64,000 nt of DNA, taken from Ectothiorhodospiraceae bacterium. Its GTDB lineage: Bacteria > Pseudomonadota > Gammaproteobacteria > Nitrococcales > Aquisalimonadaceae. Below the pieces are notes generated by a model that made no database searches, was not told where the DNA came from, and saw only the letters and a program-made list of their open reading frames with translations. Shown here in pieces: positions 44,057 to 52,517 of the stretch. The stretch lies in the NCBI GenBank assembly GCA_020831845.1, contig JAFIFV010000070.1, forward strand, positions 1 to 64,000. Direction: 5' to 3'. The translations under genes and the position numbers were made by a program. Position 1 is the stretch's first letter. Each line of letters opens with the position of its first letter.

Positions 44057-45313
44057 TATGCCAGATCCCAGTACCTGTTGCTGCGCGAATCCCGGAGCCC
44101 GCGTCTCGAAGAGCGGTTCGGCGGGATGCAGAAGTTTCAGTTCCAGGGCGGCGGCCGCGCGCTGCCGCTGCATGCCATGGCGCAACACCCATTGCAGGTG
44201 CTCCCGACCAATCCGATTTCCAACCAGGTACCGCTGTCCCGGTGAAAACCGCTCCCGATGACTCGACCACCAGTCTGTCACCAGCACCGGATCCGGCCAG
44301 GGCAGATCCTCGTCCGGGTCCATCGCCACGTCCTCGTCTTCCGGATTCTCCGTGGGGCCGGCCTGGAAACCCTCGGGCCACTCTCCTTCGAGGTCTTCGT
44401 AGGCGAGATCCACCCCCGTGATCATGGTGAAGGCCTCCCCGGCCACCCGGGAGATCTCCGGCACGCGCATCTGCTCCAGCAGCCACGGTACGGCCTCGGG
44501 GTCACCGATGACGCCGCACGCCGTCACTGCGTGGCGCAACGTCTCAGGCCGCCGTGCAAGGCGACCGACCCACGGCAGCGCCTCGTTCAACGGCAGTGCG
44601 CGCAGCGCAATCCGGAGTGCCCGCTCCGCCTCCCGCAGCCGGCCGGTTTCCACGCAAGACAGCGCCTGGCGCGGCGCAACCGTTTCGTCCCCGAGCAGCG
44701 TGGCGGCGCAGGCGGCATGGAATCGCACCAACGCGTCGTCGTCTTGCAACTGTTCCAGCACGATAGGCAACAGATCGTTGCGTCCCAGCACCCCGGCAAC
44801 CCGCAGTGCCGTGGCGCGCAGCTCCGGCGATTCCGCCTGCAGGGATTCAACGAGCACGCGTCCGGGGTCGGCGCGCTGGGTCGCCGAGGCGGCCAGACCG
44901 ACGCGCCGCCAGAAAACGTCGTCCGACCCCAGCAGGTCGGCCACCTGCCCGCGCCACCAGGCGCGATCCACCCAGCCGAAGGCCGAGACCAGGCCGGGTA
45001 GGGTTTCGGGAACCGAGCCGACCAACTCGTAGACCTGCCGAAGCTTGTCGGATTCGCCACTTTCCAGGGCGAGTACTGCGGCAGCGAATACCTCGCCGCC
45101 CTCTTCGTTGGCGAGAGCTGCTGCGCATATTTCCCAGGCGGTTTCCCCGGCAATGCGCAGACCATCGATGTGCGCCTCAATACGAACATCAAGCGTAGAA
45201 AGGTCCGTAAGTGAGTAATAGGGTGCACGGGTGCCAACGTTCCGCAGCAGCCATGAAAACGCCACGACTTCGGCGTGCTGACAAATTACGTGCTTCAATA
45301 CCCGCCCTCTCAT
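44054..45313 (-). CDS. T6SS-associated HEAT-repeat protein (TIGR02270 family)
   Basis: A 419-residue soluble protein made of helical HEAT-like repeats (DPGRVLVESLQAESPELRA, LRATALRVAGVLGRNDLLPI, AVTACGVIGDPEAVPWLLEQM). It belongs to the conserved family often found next to tss genes. The C-terminal WSSHRERFSPGQRYLVGNRI is typical. Its molecular role is not established to my knowledge. The start at 45313 (ATG) or 45319 (GTG) is uncertain because neither has a clear ribosome-binding site. The stop TAA is contributed by the repeat element that separates it from tssA. Confidence 0.82.
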   Translation of the reverse strand: MRGRVLKHVICQHAEVVAFSWLLRNVGTRAPYYSLTDLSTLDVRIEAHIDGLRIAGETAWEICAAALANEEGGEVFAAAVLALESGESDKLRQVYELVGSVPETLPGLVSAFGWVDRAWWRGQVADLLGSDDVFWRRVGLAASATQRADPGRVLVESLQAESPELRATALRVAGVLGRNDLLPIVLEQLQDDDALVRFHAACAATLLGDETVAPRQALSCVETGRLREAERALRIALRALPLNEALPWVGRLARRPETLRHAVTACGVIGDPEAVPWLLEQMRVPEISRVAGEAFTMITGVDLAYEDLEGEWPEGFQAGPTENPEDEDVAMDPDEDLPWPDPVLVTDWWSSHRERFSPGQRYLVGNRIGREHLQWVLRHGMQRQRAAAALELKLLHPAEPLFETRAPGFAQQQVLGSGI

Positions 45314-45337
45314 AGTCACGACTTAGGTCTGGCGTCT

Positions 45338-45369
45338 GGCGTTATGTAGTTAACACCAAACATAGCGCC
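45338..45369. promoter_or_regulatory. Inverted repeat between the effector cassette and the HEAT gene
   Basis: GGCGTTATGT and ACATAGCGCC match in 9 of 10 positions around a 12-nt AT-rich spacer. It lies just upstream of the HEAT-protein start and downstream of the immunity-gene stop, so it could be an operator or a terminator stem. Confidence 0.35.
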
Positions 45370-45447
45370 GAAAAACTCCAACTCGCTCGGGCAACAAAAC
45401 AACCGCTATCGGCGTGGATGGCCACAGTTCTAATGCCCTACTTGGCT

Positions 45448-46347
45448 TTAAACAACCCGGCTCCACCTGGAACCATCATGCTGCATCACATCCCGCTCTC
45501 CGACTGACCACATCACACCGTTGAAGACACTTATCTGATAACAAGAAACCTTATCTCTTTCTCCGAAACTCTCAATTTCAAAAACACCTCTTCTGTAGCA
45601 ATAAACACAATCCATAGTTGAAGCAAAAATCTCTCCATTAAAAAACTCAACACTCCAAACATTGCCTTCTATGTCGTCATCACTAAACACTTCCCATCGA
45701 TCTCCGTAGCCTCTAATAATCACCCCTCCCATACATCCTATATAAACGAAACCATCTTCACCACATTTCACACAGAGCAAGTTCCTATTTGTCGGAACAT
45801 CCACTTTCTTCCACCTTGATCCATCGAAAAACCACAACTCCCCTTTCTCACCTACCGCATAGAGCTCACTAGAACCAAATCCAGAAATGGCGGCCAGGTT
45901 GACGTACTCAGGTAACCCTTCATCAATCCGAGCCCAAAAACCTAGCTTATCCATACGGTAGACCATGCCGCCCAAGCCGACCGCATATGCCTTACCTGCA
46001 ACCTCGTTGACGGACTCGACACCATGGATACGCCTGACACCCGAGGGCGGCGCACTATCCTCAAAAATATCACCAGCAATCCGACGCTTTCGCGGCATCG
46101 TTGCAATGCCATAGAAGCCGTTCTCAGAGATGTTCACAAGCGCAAGCTCAGGTTCCGTCACTACACATACCGAATGGGCGTCATAATTTAGGTCCCCGCT
46201 TTTCAAGACACCCTTCGAATACAGGAAAACCTTTGTGTAAGGAACCTCATTTCTTTCTTTCTCAATGTCACCTGCATATATATAGCCCTCATCGACATCA
46301 AGAACTGCTGCACACCTTATAGAAAAACCATTAAGTTCCTTAATCAT
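45448..46347 (-). CDS. Putative beta-propeller immunity protein
   Basis: A 299-residue soluble protein without signal. It has repeated units of the form YAVG...G-W-D/R-DGSRWKKV (AYAVGLGGMVYRM, LYAVGEKGELWFFDGSRWKKV, VMQHDGSRWSRVV), which suggests a beta-propeller. Its composition is clearly more AT-rich than the flanking genes and uses codons such as AGA and ATA, a sign of transfer. It lies 34 bp after the toxin gene on the same strand, the usual position of a cognate immunity gene. The assignment is by position and composition; no family name can be given with certainty. Confidence 0.6.
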   Translation of the reverse strand: MIKELNGFSIRCAAVLDVDEGYIYAGDIEKERNEVPYTKVFLYSKGVLKSGDLNYDAHSVCVVTEPELALVNISENGFYGIATMPRKRRIAGDIFEDSAPPSGVRRIHGVESVNEVAGKAYAVGLGGMVYRMDKLGFWARIDEGLPEYVNLAAISGFGSSELYAVGEKGELWFFDGSRWKKVDVPTNRNLLCVKCGEDGFVYIGCMGGVIIRGYGDRWEVFSDDDIEGNVWSVEFFNGEIFASTMDCVYCYRRGVFEIESFGERDKVSCYQISVFNGVMWSVGERDVMQHDGSRWSRVV

Positions 46348-46381
46348 TACCTACCCTCGCCAATCTCCAAGACGTCAATAC

Positions 46382-47455
46382 TTAAGGGTGATTGTCCATG
46401 CTTGGCGGATCAACCGTCCCTGCGGTAGTTGGACGAACCTTGTCATTTTCAGCGATCCCCATATTCTCATGAGACTGACGAACCTGTGCTTCTATGCACT
46501 GCGAATCGCAACCAGTACTTTCTGAGACAGCATCTGCGCCAACCTTCTCAGCTTCCCCGACATCCCAACGCGCTTCAACCGAAATTGATTTTCCCGTCTT
46601 TGAAAGATATTCTGAGACATCTGGATGCTGAACCGTTTTATTATTAATTTTCCGATGAATTTTCCCGTGAGTACCTACTGAATGACTTGTACCGTCTGTG
46701 CAAATACATGGCGCCTGCCTGTCGTTATACTTATCGACCACCTCTCCATCAACATTCTTCGTCAGTATCGCCGTTGCCCCCTTCCCACCAGTATGGAACT
46801 GGGATTTAGGAACGATATGATGTGGGGTAGGCTCTCCATCTCCCGGGGGGCAACACCCAAGATTGTATGGCGTGACAATACATTCTCTGGCCTTCGCGCA
46901 ATCTTCGTCGGCACACATTGCTCTATTCGTTTCAGAGAGGCTTGAACCGACCTTGTCTCCGCAATGCTCATTGAAATTATCAGCATTCTTTTTGCAATCA
47001 TCCGGGATTGTTGATGGATCCATGGAATCCGCATATAGCCAAGGTATTGTGTTCCCTGGAACCGATGCGTGATTATGGGTCGTCATATCCATATGGCGAA
47101 CGACATTCTCTCCCTCGAACTTGACGTCCATAGACCAGGCTGTGAAATATACCTTTCCACGATTTTTGCTTGTAACAACCCCTTTTTTTGCGGCGCTCCC
47201 CGCTTCATCACCCACACTCTTCTTAAAGTAAGACTTGTTCTTCAGCATGACCTCCTTTCCGGAGATCCTGACGTTCTTGCTGCCGCCGGTCGCGTCCTTG
47301 GCCATGCCGGTGTTGGGGTACGGGACCGGCACGCCCGGCGGCGTGGCAGGGTTCTCTGGCGGTGTCATGCAAACGTCGGGGAAGGCGGCGATGGACTTGC
47401 CGTCCGCTGCCTTGCAGGAGATCTCGCGGCCGTTGGCGAAGACGTCATTGCCCAT
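46382..47455 (-). CDS. PAAR-like (DUF4150) T6SS effector with HNH/GHH-type nuclease domain
   Basis: A 357-residue effector. Residues ~1-135 are DUF4150/PAAR-like (VFANGREISCKAADGKSIA, MTPPENPATPPGVPVPYPNTG), which caps the VgrG spike. A Cys-rich stretch (~154-202) leads to a nuclease-type domain with TPHHIVPKSQFH (His212-His213) and HSVGTHGKIHRKIN (His263, His267), resembling Tox-GHH2/HNH DNases such as Pseudomonas Tse7. Base composition falls sharply about 70 codons in, so the toxin part appears to be grafted onto a native N-terminus. Its ATG overlaps the upstream stop (TAATG). Confidence 0.78.
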   Translation of the reverse strand: MGNDVFANGREISCKAADGKSIAAFPDVCMTPPENPATPPGVPVPYPNTGMAKDATGGSKNVRISGKEVMLKNKSYFKKSVGDEAGSAAKKGVVTSKNRGKVYFTAWSMDVKFEGENVVRHMDMTTHNHASVPGNTIPWLYADSMDPSTIPDDCKKNADNFNEHCGDKVGSSLSETNRAMCADEDCAKARECIVTPYNLGCCPPGDGEPTPHHIVPKSQFHTGGKGATAILTKNVDGEVVDKYNDRQAPCICTDGTSHSVGTHGKIHRKINNKTVQHPDVSEYLSKTGKSISVEARWDVGEAEKVGADAVSESTGCDSQCIEAQVRQSHENMGIAENDKVRPTTAGTVDPPSMDNHP

Positions 47456-48498
47456 TACGCGGCCTTCACGGGCTGATAGGTCAGGATTGCGGCGGCGCGT
47501 TGGCCGTCATCGTTGCCGAAATGGGCGAGGATGTTGTTGCCCGGGGCATAGGCCTTGGTGACGGCGGCGCTTGCCACGCCGAGCACGACCGCGCCGATGG
47601 CGGCGCCGACCTCGCCGACGCAGTCGGCGGGGTGCCAGATGTCGTACTCCGGCTTGCGCTCCCGTAGCAGCCGGCTCAATGCCAATGCGGCCTCCTTGAA
47701 CCCGTACTGTTCGCCGGACACATCGGTGATGCGGAAGTCCGTGGCGGCCAGTGTCACCCCCACCTCGTCCAGAGCGCCGCGTATGGCCTGGACCAGCCCG
47801 TCCGCCCGAAGCGGCTGATCCTCCGCTTCCACGCTGGCCGGTTCGGTCCCGAACCCCAGCCCCATGCACAGAAACTGTGGTTCATCGCTGACTCGCGCCA
47901 GCTCCACGACGACGGCGGCGGCGGCCTCCCCCGGAATGAACCCGTTGGAGTTGGTACTGGTCAGCAGGCGTTCGCGGGCTTCGTAGGCCGCCAGGGCCGG
48001 CGCGTTCAGGAATCCATCGACACCGGCGACGATGACCGAATCCGCTTCGGCGGCGACCAGAAGCTTGCGGGCACGATGCAGGCCCTGAGCCACAGAAAGC
48101 CGGCCGCCGGCGATGACCACGGAGCCGGGATGGAAGCGCCGACCCAGCTCCGCTTCGACCTCGGGGATCAGCGCATCTTCCAGCCCATCGATGCGTCCCG
48201 GACGGGCAGGCTCGGCCACCCCGAGGATCAACGGCGTGGCGCCCTCGTCCAGCCCGGGGGCATTGTCCAGGCACTCCTGCAGCGCCATGGCAAGCATCTT
48301 CACCAGCTTGGCCCTGCCACGCCACGGCTGCTCCAGCGGCACCTCGCAACCCAGGATCCATTCGCCTCCGGCGTCCATGAAGCGGGTTTCCTGGAAATTG
48401 TCGATGGCGCAACGGATCGCGGCACAGGCCGCGGGGGCAGACAGCCCGACGCCGGTGACCATGCCTGTGCCCGTGATCGCCAGCGGTGGGACGCTCAT
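47455..48498 (-). CDS. Ketosynthase-like protein of the T6SS spike cassette, catalytic residues lost
   Basis: A 347-residue thiolase-fold protein resembling beta-ketoacyl synthases (LAITGTGMVTGVGLSAPAA at the start; ANSNGFIPGEAAAAVVVEL-type block near 180-200). The active-site Cys motif region reads AGGRLSVAQG with no Cys, and the two His motifs are replaced by DVSGEQYGF and PADCVGEVGAA, so it cannot act as a condensing enzyme. Related proteins occur beside PAAR/DUF2169 genes in T6SS loci, where a chaperone or loading role is plausible. It overlaps the DUF2169 gene and the effector. Confidence 0.75.
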   Translation of the reverse strand: MSVPPLAITGTGMVTGVGLSAPAACAAIRCAIDNFQETRFMDAGGEWILGCEVPLEQPWRGRAKLVKMLAMALQECLDNAPGLDEGATPLILGVAEPARPGRIDGLEDALIPEVEAELGRRFHPGSVVIAGGRLSVAQGLHRARKLLVAAEADSVIVAGVDGFLNAPALAAYEARERLLTSTNSNGFIPGEAAAAVVVELARVSDEPQFLCMGLGFGTEPASVEAEDQPLRADGLVQAIRGALDEVGVTLAATDFRITDVSGEQYGFKEAALALSRLLRERKPEYDIWHPADCVGEVGAAIGAVVLGVASAAVTKAYAPGNNILAHFGNDDGQRAAAILTYQPVKAA

Positions 48499-49610
48499 CA
48501 GTCACCCTCCGATTCGCCGGATCGCCTGGCACGCACCACTGACGCCAACGAGGAATGGTATTCCTTGCCCAGTTCACGGGCCCGCCACCAGGCACGGCTC
48601 ATCCGGCCGGCCAGTACCTGGGGAATCTCGAAGACGTTGCGGCGCAGAGGAACGCTGGCTCGCCAGCTCATGGTGAACAGGCCCGCATCGGGCGCCAGGG
48701 CAATGGTGTCGAGGACCGCAGCGGCGTCGTGACGCCCGCCACCCTTGCGGAAAAAGACCACGGGAACGTCCACCTCGGGCAAGCGGAAGGCCGTGCGCCC
48801 CTCGGGGGTGAGATTGAAAAGCACGACCGGTTCGCCGCCACGGGGGTAAGGGATCTGCTGATCGTCCGGTGCCGCCTGGTAGTAGGCATCCTGGAAGTCC
48901 GACGGCAGGAAGGGGAAGACGTGCTCCAGCCAGTGATCATCGTAGGTGCCTGCGTAGCCCAGCCTCGGCGTCCAACCTCGCCCCACCGGCCCGAAGGACA
49001 TCGGGCGGTAGTCCAGGTTCGGCATCTTCACGCCATGCCCTGTCTCCTCGGTGTTGGGCATGGGCGTCCCGTCGATAAGCGCGCCCTTGAGAGCGCGGTG
49101 ATACCCTCTACCCACCGGGTTCGCCATGTAGGCCGAATGCTTGTTCTCGTCCGGGTGGAAATCATCCACCCCGCCGAAGGCGCGGTCGTAGGTGAGCGGC
49201 ATGGTGGTGAACGGTTTTGGCGGACCGGGGCTGATGGCCATCAAACCGGCCTGCCAGGTGCGGTCGCCGACCACGTGGAACGCCTTGCGCATTCCGGCGA
49301 CCCGCAGCCCCACAGGAACATCGGTGGCCGGCCGTCCGTCCGGCGCATGCGCGCTGCCGTTCAGCAGCACGTCACAATGCGGTTTCCAGGGCGCGTAGTC
49401 GGTTTCGAGCACCGGCGCCGAGAGTCCCGGCTCGCCGGTGAAGGTATCCGCGGCAACCAGCGGAAGCTGATCCTCAGTCAGACGCGGCGGCTCATCGCGG
49501 AGGGGAAGCTCGAAGGTGCCCTTGACCACGACCACCAGATGCTCCCGTCCGCTGGGCTCCATGCCCAGCGTGTACCCGGCCTGCATCCCGGTGGCATTGA
49601 TCAGTTCCAT
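48498..49610 (-). CDS. DUF2169 family T6SS effector-loading adaptor
   Basis: A 370-residue protein with the DUF2169 N-terminus (LVVVVKGTFELPL, LPLVAADTFTGEPGLSAPVLE, TDYAPWKPHCDVLLNGSAHAP). Members of this family are required to load PAAR-like effectors onto VgrG. It sits between vgrG-DUF6484 and the ketosynthase-like and effector genes, consistent with that task. Its ATG region overlaps the next gene at 48498. Confidence 0.85.
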   Translation of the reverse strand: MELINATGMQAGYTLGMEPSGREHLVVVVKGTFELPLRDEPPRLTEDQLPLVAADTFTGEPGLSAPVLETDYAPWKPHCDVLLNGSAHAPDGRPATDVPVGLRVAGMRKAFHVVGDRTWQAGLMAISPGPPKPFTTMPLTYDRAFGGVDDFHPDENKHSAYMANPVGRGYHRALKGALIDGTPMPNTEETGHGVKMPNLDYRPMSFGPVGRGWTPRLGYAGTYDDHWLEHVFPFLPSDFQDAYYQAAPDDQQIPYPRGGEPVVLFNLTPEGRTAFRLPEVDVPVVFFRKGGGRHDAAAVLDTIALAPDAGLFTMSWRASVPLRRNVFEIPQVLAGRMSRAWWRARELGKEYHSSLASVVRARRSGESEGD

Positions 49611-49620
49611 GGCGGTCCAC

Positions 49621-50097
49621 TCAGTTGATCTGCACCGAACCGCCCTTGATGCGGTTCACGCCGGAGGAACGGCTCAGCAGATAGGCGCCGCGCAGCAGGA
49701 TCTTGCCGGACCGGGTCAGCGTGATGCTGGCGCGTCCGCAGCGCAGCACGATTTCCCGGTCCGCCCGCAGTTCCAGGCGCTCGCCATCGGCATCCGCGAC
49801 CAGGCCACGCGGCACCGGCGCCTGGCCGTCGGGACGGTGCATCCTCCCCATGACCATCGGATGCGCCGGATCGCCGTCCTGAAACATCAAGGCCAGTTCC
49901 CGACCGATGTCATCATGGCTGAGCTCGACCAGGCTGCGTCCACGTGTCGCCGATTCCCCGGTGCTGCCCGGGAAAGCCACCAGTGGATAGCCGTCGCCGT
50001 CGAGGCCGACGAGCAGCCCCACCACCACGCCGTCGATTCGGGCGGCGCCTCCGGCGACACGCTGCCGCGGGGCCGCATCCGCAAGATCATCAGTCAT
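49621..50097 (-). CDS. DUF6484 family protein linked to VgrG
   Basis: A 158-residue soluble protein. The first half (ARIDGVVVGLLVGLDGDGYPLVAFPGS) and the GRELALMFQDGDPAHPMVMG block match DUF6484, a family found in vgrG cassettes. The C-terminal half has short beta repeats (ASITLTRSGKILLRGAYLLS) like the VgrG spike tail, suggesting that it packs against the spike. Molecular function is not established. Confidence 0.75.
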   Translation of the reverse strand: MTDDLADAAPRQRVAGGAARIDGVVVGLLVGLDGDGYPLVAFPGSTGESATRGRSLVELSHDDIGRELALMFQDGDPAHPMVMGRMHRPDGQAPVPRGLVADADGERLELRADREIVLRCGRASITLTRSGKILLRGAYLLSRSSGVNRIKGGSVQIN

Positions 50098-50125
50098 GGC
50101 TCTGCTCCTCTCCGACTGTCCCGAT

Positions 50126-52264
50126 TCAGTTCTGCAGCACCTTCTTGCCCTTGATCACCACGTTCTTGTCGGCCTTGACGTTGATTTCGCCCGAGCCCTT
50201 CACCGTGATGTCCTTGCCCTGGATGGTAATGGTGCCGTCCTTCTTCATCGTGATACTGGCCTTGCCCGTCTTGATAACGATCTGGTCACCCGCCTCCACC
50301 GTCAGGTTCTTGCCGACGTTGAGCGCGTCGTCCTTGCCGACGGCGCTGGTGCGGTTGCCACCAACGGCCTCGTCGCGGTTGCCCGCCACCCGTTCCTTCA
50401 TGCTGGAGCCGACCGCGGTGCTCTGCATGCCGCCAACGATGACCGAGCGCACACCACCGACGTTGGTCTCCTGGGCGCCGCCGACGTTGGTCATGTCGTT
50501 GACGCCGACCGAGACGGTGCGCGTCATGGCCACATTCAGGATGTCGTTCTTGCCGACGGTATGCGCGCGGTCCTGCGCAACGGTAACCGACTCGTTGGCC
50601 CCCACGGTTTCCGTACGGTCGGCACCGATCCGGATGGTCTCGTTGCTGCCCACCGCCTTGCTGCGATTGTTGCCGACGGACGTCTGCTCGTCGTTGCCCA
50701 CGCTCCTGCTGCGGTCGTGGCCGACGGCATGGCTCTCGTCGTTGCCGACGACGATGTCGTGATCCTTCTGCGCATGAACGTGCAGCAGTTCCTCCCCTGC
50801 CTTGTCGTTCATGGAAATCTCGTTGTACCCGGCGCCGCCGGGAGTGGAGTTCGACTTGACGCCGCTGATCATGGCGGAATCGGGCAGACCGAACGGCGGC
50901 ATGCAGTCGGCGTTGTAGACCCGGCCGACGATGATCGGACGGTCGGGATCACCCTCCAGGAAGGAGACGATCACTTCCTGCCCGATGCGCGGCATGAAGA
51001 TGGAACCCCAGCCGCTGCCGGCCAGTGACTGCGACACACGCACCCAGCAGGAGCTGTTCTCGTCCCGGGCGCCCTGCCGATCCCAGTGGAACTGGCACTT
51101 GACCCGGCCGTATTCGTCCGTCCAGATCTCCTCCCCGGCCTTGCCGACAACGATTGCAGTCTGCGGTCCCTGCACCACCGGCCGGGGGGTCAGCCTGGCC
51201 GGCCGGAAACAGGTATTGCTGTCGATGGCGGTAAACGTGCACCTGAAAGAGGCTCCCTCGCTCTCGCGGCCGGATTCGTAATCCGCTGCCCGGGCATCGA
51301 AGCTGCCGCCGGTGACGAGATATTCGCGATTCTGATCCTTGCGGGGATGCCCGTTCAGGGCAAACAGGCCACCAACCGCCATCGCCCGCAGATTGCCCTC
51401 CGCCCGCACCTGCTCGAACTGCGCCTGGCACTCGTCGATGCGCGCGGCGGCCAGCCGTTTTCCGTGCGGCTCGGCCTGCAGGAAACGGCCGGGGTAATCG
51501 TAGACCTCGTAGCTGCCAGCCTGTTGGTCCCTGGGGCGGGACTCCTTGGCCTCGGGCGGGTTGCGGGGATTCTCGAAATCAAAATCCCGGAGGGCGAAGA
51601 GCTCGCTCTGTATCTGCTGCCCGAGCCACCAGTCCCAGACATGATCCATGCCCCGCCCTCGCTCGGACCCCGGCGGCAGGTAGAGCACATCCTCGCAATC
51701 GGGAATGCGCTCGTGGCAGGCCGGCGCATCCGCCAGCACCAGCACGTGCTTGCCCTCCTCGTGCCGGAAGAAGTAATAAATGCCTTCCTCCTCCATCAGG
51801 CGGCTGAGGAATGCGAAATCGCTCTCGCGGTACTGCACGCAGTACTCGCGGGATTCGTAATCCTGCGAGAGCGCATCCTCGAAATCCGACTGCCCGTGTT
51901 CCGAGAACAGCGCCTGGATGATCTCCGGTACGGTCTGGTTCTGGAAAATGCGGCAGTCGCTGGTCAGGCCGAGGTACCAGAACCACGGCCGCAATCGCGC
52001 CTCGTAGAGGGCATAGCGTCCGCGCCGGCCGACCTGGGAGAAGGCCACCACACAGCCGTCGAAATACCGCTCCCCCTCCTCCAGATCGACGCAAAGCGTG
52101 AGTTTCCCCCCCAGCACGTCCGGAAACGCCACCTCCTCGGAGATGGCCAGCAGCTCAACGGTGAATTCAAACAGCCTGCAAAGCGCTTCACTGCCCGAGA
52201 ACCGAAGAATACGGAAATCATCGGAGAGATCGCCGGTGAGACGGACATGCTGCTGCTCGCTCAT
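50126..52264 (-). CDS. vgrG: T6SS spike protein VgrG (TssI)
   Basis: A 712-residue trimeric spike. Residues ~1-350 are gp27-like (SEALCRLFEFTVELLA, YESREYCVQYRESDFAFLSRLMEEEGIYYFF in pieces), then a gp5 OB-fold (DEYGRVKCQFHWDRQGARDEN, SCWVRVSQSLAGSGWGS, GQEVIVSFLEGDPDRPIIVG) and a long C-terminal beta-helix of VGxN/D-x4-VG repeats (~490-690). No extra toxin domain follows the needle. The start at 52264 has AGGGAA upstream. It heads the spike/effector cassette and is divergent from an autotransporter gene. Confidence 0.95.
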   Translation of the reverse strand: MSEQQHVRLTGDLSDDFRILRFSGSEALCRLFEFTVELLAISEEVAFPDVLGGKLTLCVDLEEGERYFDGCVVAFSQVGRRGRYALYEARLRPWFWYLGLTSDCRIFQNQTVPEIIQALFSEHGQSDFEDALSQDYESREYCVQYRESDFAFLSRLMEEEGIYYFFRHEEGKHVLVLADAPACHERIPDCEDVLYLPPGSERGRGMDHVWDWWLGQQIQSELFALRDFDFENPRNPPEAKESRPRDQQAGSYEVYDYPGRFLQAEPHGKRLAAARIDECQAQFEQVRAEGNLRAMAVGGLFALNGHPRKDQNREYLVTGGSFDARAADYESGRESEGASFRCTFTAIDSNTCFRPARLTPRPVVQGPQTAIVVGKAGEEIWTDEYGRVKCQFHWDRQGARDENSSCWVRVSQSLAGSGWGSIFMPRIGQEVIVSFLEGDPDRPIIVGRVYNADCMPPFGLPDSAMISGVKSNSTPGGAGYNEISMNDKAGEELLHVHAQKDHDIVVGNDESHAVGHDRSRSVGNDEQTSVGNNRSKAVGSNETIRIGADRTETVGANESVTVAQDRAHTVGKNDILNVAMTRTVSVGVNDMTNVGGAQETNVGGVRSVIVGGMQSTAVGSSMKERVAGNRDEAVGGNRTSAVGKDDALNVGKNLTVEAGDQIVIKTGKASITMKKDGTITIQGKDITVKGSGEINVKADKNVVIKGKKVLQN

Positions 52265-52326
52265 CGTTCCCTGCCTTTTTCGTGCTTCTCCAAGGTGCCG
52301 AATGGCAGCGCCGCATGTCTGCCAGT

Positions 52327-52405
52327 CTAGTCGAGCACGACGCAGATTCGAGCCGGGGCACCAAAATTCCGTGCGGCCCGTGGCAACACCGACAAGCTCG
52401 ACTAG
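52327..52405. promoter_or_regulatory. Widely spaced inverted repeat in the vgrG/autotransporter promoter region
   Basis: CTAGTCGAGC (52327-52336) recurs inverted as GCTCGACTAG (52396-52405), separated by 59 bp. It lies in the 253-bp divergent region and could be two operator halves for looping or an old insertion scar. Confidence 0.35.
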
Positions 52406-52517
52406 TCTCAAATTGGGGACACTGCCAACAATCAGCGGCGAACGCGGCACGTACACACCGTGCCATCCGGCGTTTCCTCGGGCAGCGACAGACAAGCACT
52501 CTCTCGGGGGATGCAAC

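Noticed and set aside
50270-50780. Repetitive sequence within vgrG resembling a tandem array
   Set aside because: It encodes the VGxN/D beta-helix repeats of the spike needle and is ordinary for the family.
52310-52325. Sigma-54-like sequence (TGGCAGACATGCGGCG on the minus strand) before vgrG
   Set aside because: The GG-N10-GC spacing is right, but the -12 part is CGGC instead of TTGC, so it is too weak to call. No sigma-54 activator gene is in the island.
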